Positions 1-7,591 of a stretch of 45,858 bases of DNA are shown here, piece after piece. Made by a program: the position numbers and the translations under genes. The notes under the pieces are model-generated. The model made no database searches, was not told where the DNA came from, and worked only from the letters and a program-made list of their open reading frames with translations. Numbering within the stretch: position 1 is the first letter of the stretch; every line of letters begins with the position of its first letter. The DNA is from Candidatus Hydrothermarchaeota archaeon (GTDB lineage Archaea > Hydrothermarchaeota > Hydrothermarchaeia > Hydrothermarchaeales > BMS3B): contig WANW01000033.1 of assembly GCA_015521615.1 (NCBI GenBank), positions 1 through 45,858 of the forward strand, in the 5' to 3' direction.

Positions 1-1
1 A

Positions 2-107
2 GCTGCGATGGTGAGAGCCCTCATCTCTGCACCCCCCGCAGGGAGCTGAAAATGGCGTAGATGAAGATGTACACCGAGGCGACCATCAGCACCGCTGAGA
101 CCAGCCT
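2..107 (-). repeat. Left arm of a 106-bp imperfect inverted repeat
   Basis: The reverse complement of this stretch matches bases 199-304 along its full length with five mismatches. It therefore carries, in reverse, the end of ccoN and the first codons of ccoO. All five mismatches are transitions, and three fall at third codon positions. The match stops abruptly at base 107, and base 1 already mismatches its partner at 305. Genuine ccoN coding begins right after the junction. This suggests a fold-back join between two strain variants at a contig end, or a real diverged inverted duplication. Confidence 0.9.
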
Positions 108-285
108 GACGGTGGCAGGCCTGATTCAGGGCTCCTCCTGGCAGGCGGGGGCGCCCTTCGTTGAGGTGGTCGCCTCCCTGAGACCCTACCTTGTGGTAAG
201 GCTGGTCTCAGCAGTGCTAATGGTCGCCTCGGTGTACATCTTCATCTACGCCATCTTCAGCTCCCTGCGGGGGGTGCGGGGATGA
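106..285 (+). CDS. ccoN: cbb3-type cytochrome c oxidase subunit I (CcoN), C-terminal fragment
   Basis: Only the last ~59 residues of the catalytic haem-copper subunit are present. The reading frame has the conserved end of CcoN: LTVAGLIQG, then VEVVASLRPYLVVR, then a final hydrophobic helix. Upstream of base 107 the same frame runs into the inverted repeat (residues such as MKMYTEATIS), which is antisense sequence and not CcoN. The ATG at base 61 is therefore not a true start, and the real N-terminus is missing. The stop overlaps the ccoO start (ATGA), as expected in a ccoNO operon. CcoN reduces O2 to water at the membrane; no metal-ligand histidines are visible in this short tail. Confidence 0.8.
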   Translation: MTVAGLIQGSSWQAGAPFVEVVASLRPYLVVRLVSAVLMVASVYIFIYAIFSSLRGVRG

Positions 286-304
286 GGGCTCTCACCATCG
301 CAGC
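199..304 (+). repeat. Right arm of the 106-bp inverted repeat
   Basis: This is the arm in its natural coding context. It spans the last codons of ccoN, the ATGA overlap and the first codons of ccoO. The spacer between the arms is bases 108-198 and is ordinary ccoN coding sequence. Confidence 0.9.
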
Positions 305-1280
305 CGGGGTGGTGGCGCTCGTGGGCGTGGCGCTCTTAGTTACGGTGCTCCTCCCCATGGGCAACCCGAGCCTCTACGAGCCCTCTCCGGGGCTCACGCC
401 CCTGAATGAGCTCCAGGAGAAGGGCAGGCAGATTTACATACGCGAAGGCTGCTGGTACTGCCACACCCAGCAGGTGCGCAACCTGAGCATGGACGTGCGG
501 TACTATGGCAGGGTTTCGGAGCCCGGGGAGTACGCCTACCTCTCGCCGGTGCTCCTGGGCACGGAGCGCACTGGGCCAGACCTCGCTAGGGTTGGCGGGG
601 TTTACTCCGATGACTGGCATCTGGCGCACTTCATCAACCCCCGCTACACCGTTCCCAGGTCAATAATGCCCAGCTTCTCCTACCTCTCGCAGGAGGAGCT
701 TGAGGCTCTTATAGCGTACGTGCAGAGCCTCGGTGGAGCCGAGGCGGAGCGCAGGGCTGAGATGCAGCGCAGGATGAAGCGGGCGATGCTTGAGGCGCAG
801 CGCTTGGGCAATGAAGAGGAGATGATGCAGGCGATGGTGCCGGCGAGCTACAGGAGCCTTGAGAATCCCCTTGCGGGCAGCGCTGAAGCCGTGCTCCTGG
901 GGAGGAAGCTCTTCGCAGAGCACTGCTCCGGCTGCCACGGTAGCGGTGGAGCTGGGAATGGCCCCGCTGCTGCGTACCTTGCGCCAAAGCCTGCGAACTT
1001 CACCAGCGCCGAGTTCATGAGCACGGCAAGCGACGGCAGGCTGTACTACTCCATCCTTAGGGGAGTGCCCGGCACGGCGATGCACCCCTTCGGAGCCAAG
1101 CTCACCGAGCGGGAGGTGTGGAGCTTAATCGCCTACCTGCGCACTCTGCGGGAGGAAGGAGCATGGAGGGCTACCAGCTTGCGGTGGCGGCAACGGTGCT
1201 TCTCACCTTGGGCACCGCTCTTGCCCTTGCCTGGGCGATACGGGCGAAGCAGTTTGACGAGGAGCCCAAGTACAGGATGA
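282..1280 (+). CDS. ccoO: cbb3 oxidase subunit II (CcoO-like) fused to a second cytochrome c domain
   Basis: Membrane-anchored dihaem cytochrome c that would pass electrons to CcoN. One transmembrane helix covers about residues 4-24. The CcoO haem motif CWYCH is at residues 57-61, followed by TQQVR and the CcoO-typical SIMPSF methionine-ligand segment near residue 127. A second c-type domain has CSGCH at residues 215-219 and resembles CcoP-type cytochromes, so one chain seems to do the work of CcoO and CcoP. Bacterial CcoO is usually shorter and monohaem. The last ~40 residues (after LRTLREEG) are rich in R, S and P, and overlap ccoS in another frame. They look like out-of-frame translation, so either the stop is displaced by a 1-base error or the overlap is genuine. 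Confidence 0.85.
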   Translation: MRALTIAAGVVALVGVALLVTVLLPMGNPSLYEPSPGLTPLNELQEKGRQIYIREGCWYCHTQQVRNLSMDVRYYGRVSEPGEYAYLSPVLLGTERTGPDLARVGGVYSDDWHLAHFINPRYTVPRSIMPSFSYLSQEELEALIAYVQSLGGAEAERRAEMQRRMKRAMLEAQRLGNEEEMMQAMVPASYRSLENPLAGSAEAVLLGRKLFAEHCSGCHGSGGAGNGPAAAYLAPKPANFTSAEFMSTASDGRLYYSILRGVPGTAMHPFGAKLTEREVWSLIAYLRTLREEGAWRATSLRWRQRCFSPWAPLLPLPGRYGRSSLTRSPSTG

Positions 1281-1297
1281 TGGAGGATAAGGATTAA
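1163..1297 (+). CDS. ccoS: cbb3 oxidase maturation protein CcoS
   Basis: 44-residue single-span membrane protein. A hydrophobic helix (about residues 6-25) is followed by WAIRAKQFDEE and a short acidic tail. This matches the CcoS signature, a helix followed by W-A-[VI]-R-x-x-Q-F-[DE]. In bacteria CcoS is needed for cofactor insertion into cbb3 oxidase. The ATG has a GGAGG-type ribosome site just upstream (about 1151-1156). It overlaps the 3' end of the ccoO reading frame by 118 bases. Position right after ccoO supports the call. Confidence 0.8.
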   Translation: MEGYQLAVAATVLLTLGTALALAWAIRAKQFDEEPKYRMMEDKD

Positions 1298-1370
1298 GTA
1301 GCAGGGAAACAAGTAATATGTTAATAGTTATTACCTTTTGGGATAAAGAATTTTTTGAGGAGGTAGATAG

Positions 1371-3629
1371 GTGAAGGAACATACGCATGGGGAGAGGGAT
1401 GAGAACGGCAAGCATGAAGAACATGAAGAGGGACATGAGCATATGCAGCATGACACTGAGGAGGAGCATGGGGGTGAGCATGCAGAACATGGAGAACATG
1501 GCGAGGGGCATGAGCATGCAGAACATGGCGCTGAGAAGGAACACGGTGCGCATGGGGAGCATGCCGGACACGAGCATGGAGAGCAAGGCGAGCAGGCGGA
1601 GCACGCGCATGCGAAGCACACCCATGAGGGCCACATAGAGGAGTTCAGGAAGCGCTTCTTTGTCTGCCTCGCTCTGACGATACCCATACTCGCGCTTTCT
1701 GAGATGATTCAGCTCTGGCTGGGCTTTACGATAGAGATACCCTACCAGCGGCAGGTGCTTTTCCTGCTCTCCTCGGTAGTGTACTTCTATGGCGGTGCCC
1801 CATTCCTCAAGGGTAGCCTGGCTGAGATAAGGGCAAAGCAGCCGGGTATGATGACTCTCATCAGCTCTGCTATCTCTGTAGCTTTCTTCTACTCCTCTGC
1901 AACGGTATTTTTTATTGAGGGAAAGGACTTCTTCTGGGAGCTGGCAACGCTTATTGATGTGATGCTCCTGGGGCACTGGATTGAGGCGAAGAGCATTCTG
2001 GGCGCCTCGCGTGCGCTTGAGGAGCTGGTTAAGATAATGCCCACTGTGGCGCACCTAGTGAAAGGTGATAGCATAGAGGACGTGCCTGTTTCACAGCTTA
2101 AGGCTGGGGATGTGGTGCTTGTAAAGCCAGGGGAGAAGATCCCCGCCGACGGAGTTGTGGTTGAAGGGGAGAGCTACGTTAACGAGGCGATGCTCACCGG
2201 CGAGTCCAAGCCCGTGAGGAAGAAGCCCGGGGATGAGGTGATAGGCGGGGCGATTGTAGGGGAGGGCTCGCTGAAGGTTGAGATACAGCGCACCGGCGAG
2301 GAGACCTACCTGGCGCAGGTGATTAAGCTGGTGAAGCAGGCGCAGGAGAGCCGCTCAAGAACGCAGGATTTGGCCAACAGAGCGGCAGCAATGCTCTTCT
2401 ATGTAGCCATGGCGGTGGGAATTACCACTTACGCAGTATGGTACTCTAAGGGCATGCCGGAGTTTGCGCTGGAGCGCGCCGTAACGGTGCTGGTTATAGC
2501 ATGTCCTCATGCGCTGGGGCTGGCGATTCCCCTCGTTGTGGCTATCTCAACGTCAATCACCGCGAAGAGCGGGATACTGATAAGGGATCGCCGTGCCTTT
2601 GAGGCCGCGAAGGATTTGAATGCAGTGGTGTTCGATAAGACGGGAACGCTGACAGAGGGAAAGTTCGGAGTGAGTGATGTTGTGGCATTTATCCCCGAGG
2701 AGGAGCTACTCTCGCTTACGGCGAGCGTTGAGCGCAACTCGGAGCACATAATAGCGAAGGCGATAGTAGAGCATGCCGAAAGGGCTGGTGTTGAGGTGCC
2801 GCCTGTGGATGAGTTCAGAGCCATTCCTGGAAAGGGCGCCTGCGGGAGGGTGGCAGGGAAGGAGGTGTGCGTGGGCAGCCCCAAAATGCTGGAGGAGATG
2901 GGCATAAGCGTGGAGGACGAGCGCATAAAGGAGCTGCAGAAGCAGGGTAAGACTGTGGTCTTCACGCTGGTGGACGGAAAGCTCGCTGGCGCCTTTGCGC
3001 TGGCTGACAGGGTCAGGGAGGTCTCGAGGGAGGCGGTGAGGCTGCTGAAGGAGCGCGGAGTTAAGGTGTACATGCTCACTGGCGATGCGGAGGAGGTGGC
3101 AAAGTGGGTTTCCAGGGAGCTGGGAATTGACGATTACTTTGCCCAGGTGCTGCCACACCAGAAGGCTGAGAAGATTCAGGAGCTCAAGAAGAAGGGGCTG
3201 CACGTCGCCATGGTGGGCGATGGCATAAACGATGCCCCCGCCCTGGTTACTGCCGATGTGGGCGTAGCCATAGGCGCGGGCACCGACGTGGCAATAGAGA
3301 GCGCAGACATCATACTGGTAAAGAACGACCCGCGCGATGTGCCCAAGGTTATGGACCTCTCCTCGAAGACCTACTCCAAAATGGTGCAGAACCTGTGGTG
3401 GGCAGCTGGCTACAACATTTTCGCCATACCTCTCGCCGCGGGTGTGCTGTACAGCTACGGCCTTGTAGTGAGCCCTGCGATAGGGGCGCTGCTCATGTCG
3501 CTGAGCACAGTAATAGTGGCGATGAACAGTCAGACTCTGCGTAAGTATGAGCCGGGGGCAGAGGCTGCTGAGGAGAGAGCGCCTGAGATGGGGCAGGATG
3601 AGCACAAAAAGCACGTGCATGCGCATTGA
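1371..3629 (+). CDS. copB: Copper-translocating P1B-type ATPase, CPH (CopB) class
   Basis: 752-residue P-type pump. The N-terminal ~85 residues are extremely rich in His and Glu, and the C-terminus ends in HKKHVHAH; both are likely metal-binding. The core shows TGE at 276-278 (actuator), CPH at 378-380 in the sixth helix, the phosphorylated Asp of DKTGT at 422 and GDGINDAP from 616. CPH with a His-rich N-terminus is the P1B-3 class, typified by Archaeoglobus CopB and proposed to prefer Cu(II). The GTG start has GGAGGT about six bases upstream. It lies 73 bases after ccoS, where bacterial cco clusters carry the copper ATPase CcoI, so it may supply copper to the oxidase as well as detoxify. CcoI is normally of CPC type, so the match is by position only. 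Confidence 0.9.
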   Translation: MKEHTHGERDENGKHEEHEEGHEHMQHDTEEEHGGEHAEHGEHGEGHEHAEHGAEKEHGAHGEHAGHEHGEQGEQAEHAHAKHTHEGHIEEFRKRFFVCLALTIPILALSEMIQLWLGFTIEIPYQRQVLFLLSSVVYFYGGAPFLKGSLAEIRAKQPGMMTLISSAISVAFFYSSATVFFIEGKDFFWELATLIDVMLLGHWIEAKSILGASRALEELVKIMPTVAHLVKGDSIEDVPVSQLKAGDVVLVKPGEKIPADGVVVEGESYVNEAMLTGESKPVRKKPGDEVIGGAIVGEGSLKVEIQRTGEETYLAQVIKLVKQAQESRSRTQDLANRAAAMLFYVAMAVGITTYAVWYSKGMPEFALERAVTVLVIACPHALGLAIPLVVAISTSITAKSGILIRDRRAFEAAKDLNAVVFDKTGTLTEGKFGVSDVVAFIPEEELLSLTASVERNSEHIIAKAIVEHAERAGVEVPPVDEFRAIPGKGACGRVAGKEVCVGSPKMLEEMGISVEDERIKELQKQGKTVVFTLVDGKLAGAFALADRVREVSREAVRLLKERGVKVYMLTGDAEEVAKWVSRELGIDDYFAQVLPHQKAEKIQELKKKGLHVAMVGDGINDAPALVTADVGVAIGAGTDVAIESADIILVKNDPRDVPKVMDLSSKTYSKMVQNLWWAAGYNIFAIPLAAGVLYSYGLVVSPAIGALLMSLSTVIVAMNSQTLRKYEPGAEAAEERAPEMGQDEHKKHVHAH
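1475..1528 (+). repeat. 18-bp direct repeat inside the His-rich domain of copB
   Basis: TGAGCATGCAGAACATGG occurs at 1475-1492 and again at 1511-1528, exactly 12 codons apart. Flanking sequence repeats less exactly (GAGCATG, CATGG, GAACATG). The His-rich domain therefore seems to have grown by in-frame tandem duplication of short units encoding H/E/G. Confidence 0.85.
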
Positions 3630-3670
3630 TTTTTGCCTTCAGCAGAGCATGTATCAATAAACCGAAGTTA

Positions 3671-3678
3671 TTTATATA
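3671..3678 (+). promoter_or_regulatory. TATA box for the wHTH/nucleotidyltransferase operon
   Basis: TTTATATA is centred about 26 bases upstream of the ATG at 3701. In archaea this spacing puts the transcription start at or next to that ATG, so the mRNA is probably leaderless. It favours 3701 over the upstream in-frame ATG at 3692. Confidence 0.65.
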
Positions 3679-3700
3679 AGAGTTCGAAAATATGATACAT

Positions 3701-4633
3701 ATGCTTGGAAAATCAGAGCTCAAGCTGCTGCAGACACTTCAGAAGGGGGGAGAAGGAGCACCCATCTCAACCCTATCGCAGAGGTTGGGGGTCAGCTTAT
3801 CCAGGACCTCGGAACTGGTGGATTCGCTTCGTCGAAAGGGTTTCATAAAGGTTGAGAGGGTGAACAAAAAGAAGCATGTCAGCTTCGCCGATACCAAGCA
3901 CGCCCAGCTGATGAGGGATTTACTTGGAAGATTCAATTACATGGACTTCTCGGGCATTATTTCTGGTCATGCTCTCAGCGTTCTGTGGGTTCTGGACAGA
4001 GGGCGGAGTGTCAAGGAGATAACCAGCGTATCGGGGGTAAGCAGAGCGAGTGTACACAGAATCCTGAAAAGGCTCATGGAAAGAGGTATTGTCAGGAAAA
4101 AAGATTCCAGGTACTCTCTCATTCCCGATTTTATCCTTTTGAACGAGATAGCCAGGGAGATGGTGCACTACCTTCACAGGAAGAAAGCCAGAAAGCTCTC
4201 TCCGCGGGCTGTAGTAGTGTGGGAAGGGCTGAGGGAGTTCATCGTCAAGGCACCGGAAGCAATGGAGCACAAAAACTTCCACCTCACAGGACCCTCTAAG
4301 CTGGGCGACTACGGCGTACCTCTGCTTCTCACAGGCGAGAGCTACTACTTCTACTCTGAGAAAAAGGAGGGTGTGGACATCTACGACGTGGTGATACACA
4401 CCCTGCTAATAGACCCGAAGAGCACCAGGTACATAACCTACCTCCTCATTCTCTTAGCTAAAAATAGGGTGGATGAAAAGCTGCTGCTGAAGAGGGCCCA
4501 AGAATACGGTGCAGCTAAAGAGGCCGAGGCTCTGATTAACTTTTTGAAGAGCAGGGGAAGGCAGAGGGCGAAGCATTTCCCCACCTGGGAAGAGTTTTCT
4601 GAAAAGGCTATCAGCTATGGTGTTGCGGTATGA
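3701..4633 (+). CDS. Two-winged-helix regulator, possible type IV antitoxin-like partner
   Basis: 310 residues from the ATG at 3701. Residues ~1-60 form a MarR/ArsR-like winged helix, and a second winged helix lies around residues 85-140 (helix-turn-helix near VKEITSVSGVSRASVHRIL). The C-terminal half is a mixed alpha/beta domain rich in Tyr (ESYYFYSEKKEGVDIYDVVI). It overlaps the next gene by four bases (ATGA), so the two are co-translated. A wHTH protein followed by a nucleotidyltransferase recalls AbiEi/AbiEii, in which the first protein represses the operon and neutralises the second. I do not recognise a named family for the C-terminal half. It could also be an ordinary regulator. Confidence 0.65.
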   Translation: MLGKSELKLLQTLQKGGEGAPISTLSQRLGVSLSRTSELVDSLRRKGFIKVERVNKKKHVSFADTKHAQLMRDLLGRFNYMDFSGIISGHALSVLWVLDRGRSVKEITSVSGVSRASVHRILKRLMERGIVRKKDSRYSLIPDFILLNEIAREMVHYLHRKKARKLSPRAVVVWEGLREFIVKAPEAMEHKNFHLTGPSKLGDYGVPLLLTGESYYFYSEKKEGVDIYDVVIHTLLIDPKSTRYITYLLILLAKNRVDEKLLLKRAQEYGAAKEAEALINFLKSRGRQRAKHFPTWEEFSEKAISYGVAV

Positions 4634-5445
4634 GGCGCTCTTTCGACAGAGAATACATCCTGCGGGAGTTTGAGAGGATAGACGCAGGGCTGAATAGCGA
4701 ACTCTGGATATACATGATAGGTGGCGGAGCAATGGCGCTGACCGGCATAAAGGAGGCGACGAAGGACGTGGATATCATAGTGCCTGGACGTAAAGATGCT
4801 GGGCGTCTTCTTTCGATATTAAACAGCATAGGATATAGAAAGGTGCCTAAACCAGGCGAGGAGTACATAAAGATGGGCGCATCCTTCATCCTGGAGAATG
4901 ACGATGGCTTCAGATGGGATATCTTTGTAGCTCAGGTTATGAGGAAGTTTATATTTTCGGAGGGCATGAAGAGAAGAGCCACGCCATTCGGGAATTACAA
5001 GAACCTTAAGGTTGGTGTGGTCTCAAGCAGCGACATATTCCTTTTCAAATCTATAACTGAGAGGGAGGGTGACCTGGAGGACATGCTTGCTCTGGTGAGG
5101 GCAGGGATAGATTCAGAAGCCCTTCTCCAAGAGGTGGAGACGCAGAGAAAGCTGCTTGGCACTGAGGTATGGCTAACCATTCTCAATGCAAAGCTTGCGG
5201 AGCTGGAGGATAAGTACGACGTTATCCTGCCCGTAAAAGAAAGGATAGAGGAAATGGCAGGCAGGGTGTACTACAAGTTTGAGATGATATATCTCTTGAA
5301 GGAAAGAGATTTGAGCATGGAAGAACTTGAAGAAAAGGCAGAGATGAGTAGAGAGGATTTAGAGGAGGCAATAAATGACCTTCTTGAAAGGAAGATTATC
5401 AAAAGAGTAAAAGGAAAGTTTAAGCTTATTTCTGATAAACTCTGA
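4630..5445 (+). CDS. Nucleotidyltransferase-fold protein with C-terminal winged helix
   Basis: 271 residues. The N-terminal part shows the minimal nucleotidyltransferase pattern: GGGAMALTG at 31-39 followed by KEATKDVDIIV, whose DxD (D46, D48) would bind metal. This is like DUF6036/AbiEii-type proteins. The C-terminal ~50 residues look like a winged helix (LSMEELEEKAEMSREDLEEAI). The family transfers nucleotides to RNA or protein, and members of this type are often toxins. Four-base overlap with the upstream regulator supports a two-gene unit. Whether it is a toxin is inference. Confidence 0.65.
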   Translation: MRRSFDREYILREFERIDAGLNSELWIYMIGGGAMALTGIKEATKDVDIIVPGRKDAGRLLSILNSIGYRKVPKPGEEYIKMGASFILENDDGFRWDIFVAQVMRKFIFSEGMKRRATPFGNYKNLKVGVVSSSDIFLFKSITEREGDLEDMLALVRAGIDSEALLQEVETQRKLLGTEVWLTILNAKLAELEDKYDVILPVKERIEEMAGRVYYKFEMIYLLKERDLSMEELEEKAEMSREDLEEAINDLLERKIIKRVKGKFKLISDKL

Positions 5446-5496
5446 GTATTTGCCTCTCGGTCTGCGCAATAACACAGCACACGCCACCTTCGACAT

Positions 5497-5504
5497 CTTT
5501 ATAA
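5497..5504 (+). promoter_or_regulatory. TATA box for fen
   Basis: CTTTATAA is centred about 28 bases before the fen ATG at 5529. That spacing implies a leaderless or nearly leaderless mRNA. Confidence 0.6.
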
Positions 5505-5528
5505 GCCCCGGCATCCTACCTTTTAACA

Positions 5529-6560
5529 ATGGGAGTTCAGCTCGGCGACCTGGTACAGGCGAGGGAGGTAGGCTTTGAAGAGCTCGCTGGCAAGCGCATA
5601 GCCATAGATGCCTTTAACACCCTCTACCAGTTCCTCTCCATCATACGCCAGCCGACAGGCGAACCCCTGCGCGATTCTCAGGGCAGGGTGACGAGCCACC
5701 TCTCAGGCATACTATACCGGAATGCGAACCTTATCGAGTATGGTGTTCTTCCGGTGTATGTCTTCGACGGCGAGCCGCCAAAGCTTAAAAGCAGGGTGAT
5801 AAGGGAGAGGAATCAGCTCCGCGAGAGGGCGCGCGAGGAGTGGGAGCGCGCACTCAGGGAGGAGCGCTACGAGGAGGCGTGGAGCAAGGCTGTGCAGTCT
5901 GCTAAGCTCACCGATGAGATGCTCGCCGACGCTAAGCGACTGTTATCTCTGCTGGGTATACCCTACGTCGATGCGCCTGCTGAGGGCGAGGCGCAGGCTG
6001 CGCATATGGCAAGACGGGGAGATGTGTTCGCCGCTGGAAGTCAGGATTACGATTCCCTGCTCTTCGGTTCCCCGCGTCTGGTACGCAATCTCACGATTAC
6101 CGGCAGGCGTAAGCTTCCGAGAAAAAAGGCGTACGTGGAGGTGAGGCCAGAGATTATAACTCTGGATGAGGTGCTCCGCAGTCTGGGTGTGAGCAGGGAG
6201 CAGCTTATAGATATTGCCATACTTATAGGTACAGACTACAATCCCGGGGGTGTGGAGGGCATAGGTCCAAAGAAGGCGTATTCACTTATTAAAGAGTACG
6301 GCAGCGCCGAACGTGCCCTTGAGGCAAAGGGCATTGAGGTCGACTTCGATGTGGCTGAGATTAGGGAGCTGTTCCTGCACCACAGGGTGAGTGAGGAATA
6401 CCGGCTGGAGTGGCGTACCCCCGACAAAGAGGGCGTTATCTCCTTCCTGTGCGGCGAAAGGGACTTCTCACGCGAGCGCGTGGAGAAAGCGCTGGAAAAG
6501 ATGGAAAAGGCATTAAAGGTAACACGCGCACAGCGCAGCCTGGACGCGTGGTTCGGCTAA
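5529..6560 (+). CDS. fen: Flap endonuclease 1 (FEN-1)
   Basis: 343-residue structure-specific nuclease that removes 5' flaps during Okazaki fragment maturation and base excision repair. The N-terminal XPG domain starts MGVQLGDLV and contains IDAFNTLYQFL. The internal XPG domain has EAEAQAAHMA-like acidic residues (PAEGEAQAAH) and QDYDSLLFG. The helix-hairpin-helix region carries GTDYNPGGVEGIGPKKAY. It ends with a PCNA-binding PIP box, QRSLDAWFG, at residues 335-343. Length and motifs are those of a full archaeal FEN-1. Its stop overlaps the stop of the convergent gene by four bases. Confidence 0.97.
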   Translation: MGVQLGDLVQAREVGFEELAGKRIAIDAFNTLYQFLSIIRQPTGEPLRDSQGRVTSHLSGILYRNANLIEYGVLPVYVFDGEPPKLKSRVIRERNQLRERAREEWERALREERYEEAWSKAVQSAKLTDEMLADAKRLLSLLGIPYVDAPAEGEAQAAHMARRGDVFAAGSQDYDSLLFGSPRLVRNLTITGRRKLPRKKAYVEVRPEIITLDEVLRSLGVSREQLIDIAILIGTDYNPGGVEGIGPKKAYSLIKEYGSAERALEAKGIEVDFDVAEIRELFLHHRVSEEYRLEWRTPDKEGVISFLCGERDFSRERVEKALEKMEKALKVTRAQRSLDAWFG

Positions 6561-6928
6561 ATACCCCTCCTGCCTATCTCACCGCGCATGCTCCTGAAAT
6601 CTCTGAAGGGCAGCACTCTGCCTGCGCTCATACCAAGCTTTCTCCAGTGGACGATGTGGTTAATTTCAGATTTCAGCCATACAAGACGCTCCTTTTCGCT
6701 CTCTCTGGTGAGCTTTCCTTCTTCTTTCTCTGTATAGAAGTCCTGAAATGCCTGGAGGTACTCTTTCAGCTCCTTATCATCGGGATATTTTTCTGTGAGT
6801 TTCTCCAGTCTTTCCTTTATGGATTTTATTGCTTCGTCGTACCCTTCCTCTTCATCGATAAACATGCCAAAGGCCTCGTCGAGCTTCTCTGCAATCTCCT
6901 CTATGGTGTATGCACTTGCTTTTACCAT
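6557..6928 (-). CDS. Small helical protein of unknown function
   Basis: 123 residues, strongly charged and predicted mostly helical (for example GYDEAIKSIKERLEKLTEKYPDDKELKEYL). No membrane span, cysteine pair or motif I recognise. The ATG is preceded by GGTGGG, a good ribosome site. It is convergent with fen (four-base overlap of ends) and divergent from the Hsp20-like gene. Codon use and the ribosome site suggest a real gene; its role is unknown. Confidence 0.65.
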   Translation of the reverse strand: MVKASAYTIEEIAEKLDEAFGMFIDEEEGYDEAIKSIKERLEKLTEKYPDDKELKEYLQAFQDFYTEKEEGKLTRESEKERLVWLKSEINHIVHWRKLGMSAGRVLPFRDFRSMRGEIGRRGI

Positions 6929-7031
6929 TTTCCCACCTATCTAAATCTTGGCGTGATGGCTTATTAATATTTTCTCTTTCATTATAAAAAAATTAAAAGA
7001 CGGTAGAAAGATTGTTGAATACTGAAGGGTA
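6929..7031. promoter_or_regulatory. Divergent promoter region
   Basis: An AT-rich block separates two divergent genes. On the plus strand ATTATAAAAA (6981-6990) fits a TATA box about 45 bases before the ATG at 7032, leaving a short leader with an AGGGT ribosome site. On the minus strand the AT-rich TTATTAATATTTT (6961-6973) can serve the helical protein starting at 6928. Confidence 0.5.
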
Positions 7032-7544
7032 ATGAAGTGCAAGGGTTGTGGCGCGGAACTTGAGGATAACTGGGCATTTTGCCCTTACTGCGGAAGCAAA
7101 AATGCGCCCTCCCGCCTGCGACAGTTAGACGATGCCTTAAATGTTTTTGAGCAGAGTGTTAAAAACATCTTTAGCGATGTTGCTAATTTCCCCTTCGGTA
7201 AGGGATTTATTGTGGAAATTTCTCAGGAGAAGGGCGAGCCAAAGGTTTCTATAAAGGATTTCAATGATATTTCAGAGGTATTTAGGGATAAAAGGAAGAT
7301 TAGACCAAGAGACCCAGAGGTTGTTGAGCCAAAGGTTAGCATTGAACGCAATGGACGGTTGATAAAAGTTAGTCTCCCAGGTGTTGAGAGTAGCGATGAC
7401 ATAATTGTGAAAAAACTTGAAAATTCAATTGAGGTTCGAGCAAGAGCGGGCGATAAGAAATATTTTGCTGTAATACCTGTGAAATACAGGAAGATAGCTG
7501 ATAAGGTTTTCTCCAAGAATGTGCTTGAGATAAAGCTGAGGTAA
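7032..7544 (+). CDS. Zinc-ribbon protein with Hsp20/alpha-crystallin-like domain
   Basis: 170 residues. The first ~22 residues form a zinc ribbon, CKGCGAEL...FCPYCGSKN (two CxxC pairs). A linker (about 25-90) leads to a C-terminal ~75-residue beta domain beginning VEPKVSIERNGRLIKVSLPGV and ending VLEIKLR. This resembles the alpha-crystallin/CS fold, including a PG(V/I) strand and a final beta strand. A chaperone role is inferred from fold only. It has its own promoter and lies just upstream of tRNA-Trp. Confidence 0.7.
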   Translation: MKCKGCGAELEDNWAFCPYCGSKNAPSRLRQLDDALNVFEQSVKNIFSDVANFPFGKGFIVEISQEKGEPKVSIKDFNDISEVFRDKRKIRPRDPEVVEPKVSIERNGRLIKVSLPGVESSDDIIVKKLENSIEVRARAGDKKYFAVIPVKYRKIADKVFSKNVLEIKLR

Positions 7545-7591
7545 TATTCTTTTACCATGTTATGGCTTCTTGGCAAGATTGCTACACCTGT

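Noticed and set aside
61-105. ATG at 61 as the start of a complete 74-residue membrane protein.
   Set aside because: Its first 15 residues come from the inverted repeat, antisense to the ccoN end. The rest matches the CcoN C-terminus, so it is a fragment joined to an artefactual or duplicated arm.
1331-1687. Open frame on the minus strand encoding a strikingly Cys/Ser/Pro-rich protein.
   Set aside because: It is the antisense of the His-rich (CAT/GAG) repeats of copB; GCATG-type repeats give TGC codons in reverse. No ribosome site or promoter.
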